Under the pieces are notes generated by a model. That model was not told where the DNA came from, made no database searches, and saw nothing but the letters and a program-made list of their open reading frames with translations. Below, in pieces: positions 58,478-64,000 of a stretch of DNA of 64,000 bases. Every line of letters starts with the position of its first letter. Positions within the stretch are counted from its first letter, which is position 1. The DNA comes from Anoxybacillus flavithermus (GTDB lineage Bacteria > Bacillota > Bacilli > Bacillales > Anoxybacillaceae): NCBI RefSeq assembly GCF_002742685.1, contig NZ_PEDM01000004.1, positions 39,777 through 103,776 of the forward strand, read 5' to 3'. Both the position numbers and the translations under genes were made by a program.

Positions 58478-59464
58478 TTGCGACAATGGATGATCGCAAT
58501 CGTTGTATTATTTACTCTTATTTTACTCATTCCTGCATTAGTTGTTTTAGCGTTCGGGGAAAAGCAAGAGGCGCCCCTTCCTGCCCAACCGATGCAAATG
58601 CAAGCAAGTGATGAGCCAATGGTTGAAGTAGCTGTATATCGAAGTAAAGAAAAAAAGGTAGAGCGACTTCCGCTTGAGCAATATGTTGTTGGTGTTGTAG
58701 CGGCGGAAATGCCAGCAGAGTTTGAAATGGAAGCGTTAAAAGCCCAAGCGCTCACCGCACGAACGTACATCGTCAAACAACTCATATATAACAAACCTAT
58801 CCAACTGCCAGAAGGAGCAAACGTCACTGATACGGTTATGCACCAAGTGTATTATAATGACGAGCAATTAAAAGAAATGTGGGGCATAAGTTACGAATGG
58901 AAAATAAAAAAAATTAAAGAAGCGGTCGAGGCGACGAAGGGGCAAATCTTAACGTACAACAATGAGCCGATTGAAGCGGCATTTTTCTCAACAAGCAACG
59001 GCTATACGGAAAATTCAGAAGCGTATTGGCAAAACGCGTTCCCTTATTTAACGAGCGTTGAGAGTCCATGGGATGCACAGTCGCCAAAGTTTTACGAACA
59101 AATGACGTTACCTGTTCGCGAATTTGAACAACGGCTCGGTGTGAAATTACCGAAAGACGGATCTATCGGCAAAGTGCTCGCTCGCACGCCAGGCAAGCGT
59201 GTTGCCCTTGTCGATATTAACGGCAAACAGCTTACCGGTCGGGAAGTGCGTGAAAAGTTGCAACTCAAATCGACCGATTTTACATGGACAAGGCAAGGCA
59301 ACAACATTGTCATTACGACGAAAGGATACGGTCACGGCGTTGGGATGAGTCAATACGGGGCGAACTTTTTAGCGAAACAAGGAAAGACGTATAAAGAGAT
59401 TGTTCAATATTATTATCAAGGTGTAAAAATTGACGATGTATCACTTGTCGCTTCAAAATTTTGA
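58478..59464 (+). CDS. spoIID: stage II sporulation protein D
   Basis: Membrane-anchored lytic transglycosylase of the engulfment DMP complex. 328 residues: N-terminal helix (about 4-26), then the SpoIID domain with LPLEQYVVGVVAAEMPAEF, ALKAQALTARTYIV and the C-terminal GYGHGVGMSQYGAN. TTG 58478 is 6 bases after AAAGGGGGG; the ATG at 58472 directly abuts this site. The stop lies inside a 20-bp palindrome. Confidence 0.94.
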   Translation: MRQWMIAIVVLFTLILLIPALVVLAFGEKQEAPLPAQPMQMQASDEPMVEVAVYRSKEKKVERLPLEQYVVGVVAAEMPAEFEMEALKAQALTARTYIVKQLIYNKPIQLPEGANVTDTVMHQVYYNDEQLKEMWGISYEWKIKKIKEAVEATKGQILTYNNEPIEAAFFSTSNGYTENSEAYWQNAFPYLTSVESPWDAQSPKFYEQMTLPVREFEQRLGVKLPKDGSIGKVLARTPGKRVALVDINGKQLTGREVREKLQLKSTDFTWTRQGNNIVITTKGYGHGVGMSQYGANFLAKQGKTYKEIVQYYYQGVKIDDVSLVASKF

Positions 59465-59478
59465 AGCGGCAAATTTTT
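59449..59478 (+). terminator. palindromic terminator at the end of spoIID
   Basis: CGCTTCAAAATTTTGAAGCG is a perfect 20-bp palindrome (59449-59468) containing the TGA stop; GGCAAATTTTTTTA follows. Confidence 0.75.
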
Positions 59479-59490
59479 TTATTTTTACGT

Positions 59491-59520
59491 GTATAAATGT
59501 TCTTCTTTCTGTTCACAATG
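59491..59520 (+). promoter_or_regulatory. sigma-F-like promoter of spoIIQ
   Basis: GTATA (exact GYATA), 15 bases, GTTCACAATG (9 of 10 to GGnnAnAnTR). spoIIQ is a known sigma-F gene. Confidence 0.7.
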
Positions 59521-59538
59521 GTTGCTGAGGTGATGAAC

Positions 59539-60303
59539 ATGAAAGAAGAAAACAAAAAAGTTTCAAAGTTGTTTCGTAAACGTTGGGTTGTTCCTTCGAT
59601 TTATTTGTTAAGCGCAGCGCTCATTTTAACAGGTGTGCTTTGGTTCCAAAGCAAAACAAACGATATCGTTCAGCCACCTGTCGATGAGCCGACAAAACAA
59701 GGCACAGCAGTAAACGAACAAGAGTCTGTACCGGTTCAACAAGCGGTTGAACAAATTGCGATGCCTGTCCTTGATCCAAACGCTGTCGAAATTGCAAAAC
59801 CGTTTTACGACTTTAATGCATCAGCCGAAGAACAAGAAGCTGCTCTCGTCTCTTATAATGATGAATATTATCCAAACAAAGGTGTCGACATCGCGATGAA
59901 AAACGGCGAAAGCTTTGATGTGACCGCATCGTTAAGTGGAACAGTCGTCAAAGCAGAAAAAGATCCGCTCTTTGGCTACGTCGTTCATATTCAACACGAT
60001 CGCGGCGTTGTGACGGTATATCAATCATTAAAAGACGTACAAGTGAAAGCAGGCGATACAGTAAAACAAGGACAAGTGATTGCGAAGGCAGGAACAAACG
60101 AGTTTAATAAAGAAGCAGGCGTGCATGTCCATTTTGAAATTCGAAAAGACGGACAAGCGGTGAACCCGATCGCTTACTTCGATCAACCGCTAAGCGCATT
60201 AGAAGCGAAAGAACAACAAACGGAACAACAAGAAACAAATGAACAAGAAAGCGATCCGTCAAGCACCGTTCCAGATGCTTCGATCGGAATGGCAAGAACA
60301 TGA
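59539..60303 (+). CDS. spoIIQ: stage II sporulation protein Q
   Basis: Forespore membrane protein that binds SpoIIIAH across the intermembrane space during engulfment. 254 residues: one helix (about 17-37), then a LytM/M23 peptidase-like domain (about 90-210). The first zinc ligand is lost: the usual HxGxD reads NKGVD (Asn113 for His), while the later HVHFEI is kept, so no peptidase activity is expected, as in B. subtilis. Gln/Glu-rich tail. ATG 59539 is 6 bases after GAGGTG; ATG 59533 abuts it. Confidence 0.94.
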   Translation: MKEENKKVSKLFRKRWVVPSIYLLSAALILTGVLWFQSKTNDIVQPPVDEPTKQGTAVNEQESVPVQQAVEQIAMPVLDPNAVEIAKPFYDFNASAEEQEAALVSYNDEYYPNKGVDIAMKNGESFDVTASLSGTVVKAEKDPLFGYVVHIQHDRGVVTVYQSLKDVQVKAGDTVKQGQVIAKAGTNEFNKEAGVHVHFEIRKDGQAVNPIAYFDQPLSALEAKEQQTEQQETNEQESDPSSTVPDASIGMART

Positions 60304-60337
60304 ACAGGTGGGCAAAATGCTCATCTGTTCGCTTTTT
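60302..60337 (+). terminator. terminator after spoIIQ
   Basis: GAACAGGTGGGCA and TGCTCATCTGTTC pair over 13 bp (two G-T pairs), then GCTTTTTT. Confidence 0.9.
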
Positions 60338-60341
60338 TATG

Positions 60342-60370
60342 GAATATATTTTCTTCTTCCCTAATACACT
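60342..60370 (+). promoter_or_regulatory. sigma-E-like promoter of spoIIID
   Basis: GAATATA, 14 bases, AATACACT (7 of 8 to CATACAMT). It would give a leader of about 150 bases. The rest of the 60371-60525 spacer shows only the ribosome site AGGGAGGG. Confidence 0.5.
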
Positions 60371-60525
60371 ATTACAAACTTGAACAACGAGGGTGTTTGA
60401 GGTGAGATGAACGATTAATAGATGAGATTGACGACTTTGTTATGAACGAGTAAACGCCACTGCGATCAACGCCTTATACGTCTCATTTCACACTTCTCAC
60501 ATCCAACTTAGGGAGGGCGAGCAGT

Positions 60526-60789
60526 GTGCACGATTACATCAAAGAGCGTACAATCAAGATTGGCAAGTACATCGTGGAGACAAGAAAAACCGTTCGCGTC
60601 ATCGCGAAAGAGTTCGGTGTGTCGAAAAGCACCGTGCATAAAGACTTAACGGAACGGCTCCCGGAAATTAACCCCGAATTAGCGAATGAAGTGAAAGAAA
60701 TTTTAGATTACCATAAATCCATTCGCCATTTGCGTGGAGGAGAAGCGACAAAGAAAAAGTATAAAAAAGAAACAGAGCAAGCGACGTAA
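60526..60789 (+). CDS. spoIIID: transcription regulator SpoIIID
   Basis: Mother-cell DNA-binding regulator acting with sigma-E and sigma-K. 87 residues, nearly identical to B. subtilis SpoIIID: helix-turn-helix VIAKEFGVSKSTVHKDLTER (about 26-45) and basic C-terminus KKKYKKE. GTG start after AGGGAGGG. Confidence 0.97.
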   Translation: MHDYIKERTIKIGKYIVETRKTVRVIAKEFGVSKSTVHKDLTERLPEINPELANEVKEILDYHKSIRHLRGGEATKKKYKKETEQAT

Positions 60790-60881
60790 ATTTGTTGTTC
60801 TCCTTGTCAAAAATGCTCTCTTTTTTCGTCATCATTGTGGTAAAATATTTTATTAGGAGAAATGGCAAGGAGGAACATATA

Positions 60882-61886
60882 ATGTTTTTGGCAAGGGATA
60901 TCGGCATCGATCTTGGCACGGCGAACGTGTTGATTTATGTCAAAGGAAAAGGCATTGTATTAAACGAACCTTCTGTTGTGGCGATTGATCAACATACAAA
61001 GCGAGTGTTGGCGGTCGGAGAAGAAGCGCGGCGCATGGTCGGACGTACGCCTGGGCATATTGTTGCCATCCGTCCGTTAAAAGATGGGGTGATTGCAGAC
61101 TTTGAAATTACGGAAGCGATGCTCAAACACTTTTTAAGCAAACTCAACTTAAAAGGATGGTTTGCCAAGCCCCGCATTTTAATTTGCTGTCCAACAAACA
61201 TTACGTCCGTCGAACGGAAAGCGATTAAAGAAGCGGCGGAAAAAAGCGGCGGAAAAAAAGTGTACTTAGAAGAAGAACCAAAAGTAGCAGCGATTGGCGC
61301 TGGAATGGATATTTTTCAACCATCTGGAAACATGGTCATCGACATCGGCGGAGGCACGACGGACGTTGCGGTATTATCGATGGGTGACATCGTCACATCG
61401 GCCTCCATTAAAGTGGCTGGCGATAAATTTGACCAAGAAATTTTACACTATATTAAACGAGAATATAAGCTATTAATTGGTGAGCGAACAGCGGAAGAAA
61501 TTAAAATCAATATTGCGACTGTATTTCCGAACGCGCGCGATGAAGCGATGGACATTCGCGGCCGCGATTTAGTAACGGGCTTACCAAGAACGATTACGAT
61601 TCGTTCCGGTGAAATTGAAAAAGCGTTGCGTGAAACGGTATATACGATCGTCCAAACGGCAAAAAGCGTCCTTGAGCGCACACCGCCAGAACTATCGGCA
61701 GACATTATTGACCGCGGCGTTTTCCTAACAGGAGGCGGGGCGTTACTTCATGGCATTGACCAACTGCTTGCGCAAGAATTAAAAGTGCCTGTCTTTATTG
61801 CGGAAAACCCGATGGATTGCGTAGCCATCGGCACAGGGTTAATGCTTGATAACATCGACAAAGCTCCATATCGTCAACTCGTGTAG
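60882..61886 (+). CDS. mbl: MreB-like cell shape protein Mbl
   Basis: Bacterial actin guiding sidewall synthesis, 334 residues. Phosphate 1 motif DIGIDLGTANVLIYVKGKG, phosphate 2 VIDIGGGTTDVAVLS and adenosine motif FLTGGGALLHG. The place between spoIIID and flhO identifies it as mbl. ATG 60882 follows AAGGAGG. Confidence 0.96.
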   Translation: MFLARDIGIDLGTANVLIYVKGKGIVLNEPSVVAIDQHTKRVLAVGEEARRMVGRTPGHIVAIRPLKDGVIADFEITEAMLKHFLSKLNLKGWFAKPRILICCPTNITSVERKAIKEAAEKSGGKKVYLEEEPKVAAIGAGMDIFQPSGNMVIDIGGGTTDVAVLSMGDIVTSASIKVAGDKFDQEILHYIKREYKLLIGERTAEEIKINIATVFPNARDEAMDIRGRDLVTGLPRTITIRSGEIEKALRETVYTIVQTAKSVLERTPPELSADIIDRGVFLTGGGALLHGIDQLLAQELKVPVFIAENPMDCVAIGTGLMLDNIDKAPYRQLV

Positions 61887-61920
61887 GTGCCATTGGGAAA
61901 TGGTACCTATTCGCTTTTTC
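61886..61920 (+). terminator. hairpin after mbl
   Basis: GGTGCCATT, GGGA, AATGGTACC form a 9-bp stem; the T run (CTTTTTCC) comes 6 bases later, so termination may be partial. Confidence 0.5.
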
Positions 61921-61973
61921 CTCGGTTTTCTTTTATAATGAAAGTAGTGTAAAAACGGTTAGGGGGAAGAGTG

Positions 61974-62762
61974 ATGTTTCGCGGACTATATACAGCTGCT
62001 TCAGGCATGCTTTCTCAACAACGCCGCATCGAAATGATGACGAACAATATCGCAAACGCCAATACGCCAGGCTACAAAGCCGATCAAGCATCGTTACGGG
62101 CTTTTCCAGAGATGTTGATGCACCGCATTCAACAAACGACGATTCCGACTGAAAAAAAACTAACGTGGCGTGATCGTACATATATCGGTCCATTGTCAAC
62201 AGGTGTGTATGTACAAGAACTTGTGCCAAACTTTGCCCAAGGGGATATACGCGAAACAGGCAACAATACCGACATGGCGATCGTTGATGGGACAGGCGCA
62301 TCGTTTTTTATCGTACAAAATGAAGCAGGCGACGTTCGCTATACACGAAACGGTCATTTTACGATCGATGCCGACGGCTTTTTAACGACGACAGATGGTC
62401 TTTACGTGCTCGATGAAACAGGCAACCGTATTCAAGTGGGCGATGAACAGTTTACTGTACTTGAAGACGGCACGATTACAAAAGGCGAAGAAACGATCGC
62501 GCGTCTTGGCATCGCTTATGCTGAAAACGTTCAATCGCTTGCGAAAGAAGGGAACGGTTTATTTCGAGCAGAAGGGGAGCTTCCACTTGCTGAAACGTAT
62601 ACGATTCGCCAACAATATATCGAACGTTCAAACGTCGATTTGTCTCGTGCGATGACGGACATACTGTCGGCTTACCGCGCGTTTGAAGCGAACCAAAAAA
62701 TTTTACAAGCATACGATAAAAGTATGGACAAAGCGGCAAACGAAATTGGTCGCTTAAAGTAG
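61974..62762 (+). CDS. flhO: flagellar rod/hook-type protein FlhO
   Basis: FlgF/FlgG-type axial protein, 262 residues. N-terminal rod signature GLYTAASGMLSQQRRIEMMT and NNIANANTPGYKA, C-terminal coiled region SNVDLSRAMTDILSAYRAFEA. A TATAAT at 61934-61939 may serve as -10; the -35 is poor. ATG 61974 follows AGGGGGAAG. The next gene starts 10 bases after. Confidence 0.94.
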   Translation: MFRGLYTAASGMLSQQRRIEMMTNNIANANTPGYKADQASLRAFPEMLMHRIQQTTIPTEKKLTWRDRTYIGPLSTGVYVQELVPNFAQGDIRETGNNTDMAIVDGTGASFFIVQNEAGDVRYTRNGHFTIDADGFLTTTDGLYVLDETGNRIQVGDEQFTVLEDGTITKGEETIARLGIAYAENVQSLAKEGNGLFRAEGELPLAETYTIRQQYIERSNVDLSRAMTDILSAYRAFEANQKILQAYDKSMDKAANEIGRLK

Positions 62763-62772
62763 GAGGATCACG

Positions 62773-63597
62773 ATGCTTCGTTCAATGATTACTGCCGCCA
62801 ATACAATGAACCAACTACAACAACAACTAGACGTCATTAGCCATAATATCGCAAACGTCAACACAACCGGGTTTAAAAAGCGCGATGCGGTATTTGGCGA
62901 ATTGCTTGCCCAACAGTTTACCAACTTGCCGAAAACAGATGAAGCACCGCGCCTTACACCAGCAGGTATCCGTCTCGGTGTCGGCGCAAAAGTCGCGTCA
63001 ACACATATGCAAATGAAACAAGGCTCGATTGTAAAAACAGACCGCCCGCTTGATCTCGCTTTGACGAAAGAAGGGCAATTTTTCCGCATTCTTGTTGATG
63101 GTGCGATCCAATATACGCGAGACGGTGCATTTTACCTTAGTCCGTCCGCGAACAATCCAGATGAACTGATGCTTGTGACGGCAAATGGTTATCCAGTCGT
63201 CGATGAGAACGATGAACCGATTACTGTTCGTGACGGCTTTAAAGATATTCAAGTGACACAAAACGGCACGATGCAATTCATTGCGCCAAACGGAAACATG
63301 ATGCAGACGGTAAACATCGGGGTATCATACATCACCCGCCCGCAACTGATGCAGGCGTTCGGTGACAACCGTTTTGCTTTTCCAGATAATATGAATAACG
63401 AAGGCGCAGCTATCAATATAGCTGGCAATAATCGCAACGCCATTTCGTTGCAACAATACGCTTTAGAACAATCAAACGTGGAACTAGCGACAGAAATGAG
63501 CGAACTGATGATTACGCAACGGTCATATCAGCTCAACGCCCGTGCGATTACACTATCGGATCAAATGATGGGGCTGATTAACGGCATTCGTTCATAG
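62773..63597 (+). CDS. flhP: flagellar rod/hook-type protein FlhP
   Basis: Second FlgG-type axial protein, 274 residues. MITAANTMNQLQQQLDVISH and NIANVNTTGFKKRDAVF at the N-terminus, SNVELATEMSELMITQRSYQ at the C-terminus. Follows flhO in the same operon with AGGAGG upstream. Both act outside the membrane, in the flagellar basal body rod. Confidence 0.95.
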   Translation: MLRSMITAANTMNQLQQQLDVISHNIANVNTTGFKKRDAVFGELLAQQFTNLPKTDEAPRLTPAGIRLGVGAKVASTHMQMKQGSIVKTDRPLDLALTKEGQFFRILVDGAIQYTRDGAFYLSPSANNPDELMLVTANGYPVVDENDEPITVRDGFKDIQVTQNGTMQFIAPNGNMMQTVNIGVSYITRPQLMQAFGDNRFAFPDNMNNEGAAINIAGNNRNAISLQQYALEQSNVELATEMSELMITQRSYQLNARAITLSDQMMGLINGIRS

Positions 63598-63610
63598 AGA
63601 GGGAATTTGT

Positions 63611-63823
63611 ATGGAGGAAAAACAACAAAAGCGCTCGCTTCGCCGTCCGCGCCGTCGCCTTATTCCCATTTGGCTTCGCCTTGTCATTGTGTTCGTTCTC
63701 GTTGGGTTAAGCGGAATGATCGGTGCGATGGTCGGCTACGGTGTAATCGGTGACGGTAAACCATTTGATGCACTAAAGCTAACGACATGGCAACATATTG
63801 TCGATTTAATCGAAAAACAGTAG
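63611..63823 (+). CDS. EpuA family small membrane protein
   Basis: 70 residues: a strongly basic N-terminus (RRPRRRLIPIW), one membrane helix (about 20-45) and a short tail. It belongs to the small EpuA-type family often mislabelled as an RNA polymerase beta subunit. Function not known to me. It lies 13 bases after flhP with GAGAGGG upstream. Confidence 0.8.
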   Translation: MEEKQQKRSLRRPRRRLIPIWLRLVIVFVLVGLSGMIGAMVGYGVIGDGKPFDALKLTTWQHIVDLIEKQ

Positions 63824-63865
63824 TGGACAGACCACTTCAAAACATGATACATTGAAAACAAGCGG

Positions 63866-63891
63866 CGGAAGGGAGATCCTTCCGTTTTTTT
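63866..63891 (+). terminator. terminator after the EpuA-like gene
   Basis: CGGAAGG, GAGAT, CCTTCCG, then seven T. Confidence 0.92.
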
Positions 63892-63969
63892 ATAAAGGAG
63901 GCTCTTCACCACAAGTTGTACTTGATCATTGAAGGTAAGTGTGCGTAGAAGAAATAGAGGGTACAAAAA

Positions 63970-64000
63970 ATGCGAATTTTCCTGTATGGTAAAGGTAACC
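63970..64000 (+). CDS. possible start of a gene cut by the window edge
   Basis: ATG preceded by AGAGGG at 8 bases; only about ten codons (MRIFLYGKGN) are visible. I cannot name it. It may be chance. Confidence 0.3.
   Translation, partial: MRIFLYGKGN

Overview
The window is a contiguous piece of a Bacillaceae chromosome. Gene order, endospore genes (spo0F, spoIIR, spoIID, spoIIQ, spoIIID) and protein sequences point to the Anoxybacillus/Geobacillus group. This assignment is by recognition of families and order, not by a search. Nearly all genes are on the + strand; only a cardiolipin synthase and a DUF2529 gene are on the - strand. No gene-free stretch exceeds about 220 bases. I see no rRNA, tRNA, CRISPR array or prophage.

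Layout. 1-4.1 kb: end of speE, speB, a small heme-copper-oxidase-like membrane protein, ywiB-argS. 4.2-16 kb: cardiolipin synthase (-), the iron-sulfur protein FadF, then an acyl-CoA operon (thiolase, 3-hydroxyacyl-CoA dehydrogenase, two acyl-CoA dehydrogenases, a TetR regulator and the fused B12-dependent isobutyryl-CoA mutase IcmF), with a palindrome lying exactly between the -35 and -10 of the operon promoter. 16-25.5 kb: rpoE (delta), pyrG with a CTP-sensing leader, ywjG (-), spo0F, fbaA, tal, murAB, glpX, rho, rpmE. 25.5-36.8 kb: tdk, prfA, prmC, spoIIR, ywlC (TsaC/Sua5 type), mntP, ywlE, a chemoreceptor, rpiB, ywlG, glyA, upp, mnaA.

36.9-44.1 kb is the complete ATP synthase operon atpZ-I-B-E-F-H-A-G-D-C. 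44.2-56 kb is the 11-subunit complex I operon nuoA-B-C-D-H-I-J-K-L-M-N, without the NADH-oxidising NuoE/F/G module. It is interrupted between nuoL and nuoM by an IS1341-type element that carries only tnpB. 56-64 kb: ywzB, ywmB, murAA, spoIID, spoIIQ, spoIIID, mbl, flhO, flhP, a small EpuA-family membrane protein, and a possible gene start at the edge.

Most of the window is ordinary core genome. The most interesting signals are: (1) the TnpB element inside the complex I operon, which leaves nuoM without a normal ribosome binding site and would be expected to guide TnpB to the nuoM start region; (2) a dense cluster of DnaA-box-like 9-mers across spoIIR-ywlC; (3) four tandem 96-bp repeats coding a Lys/Ala/Glu-rich N-terminal arm of NuoC; (4) a strong hairpin that buries the whole Shine-Dalgarno sequence of the manganese exporter mntP; (5) the operator-like palindrome at the IcmF operon; (6) a recognisable pyrG reiterative-transcription attenuator. 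Several stop codons lie inside terminator hairpins, a mark of tight packing.
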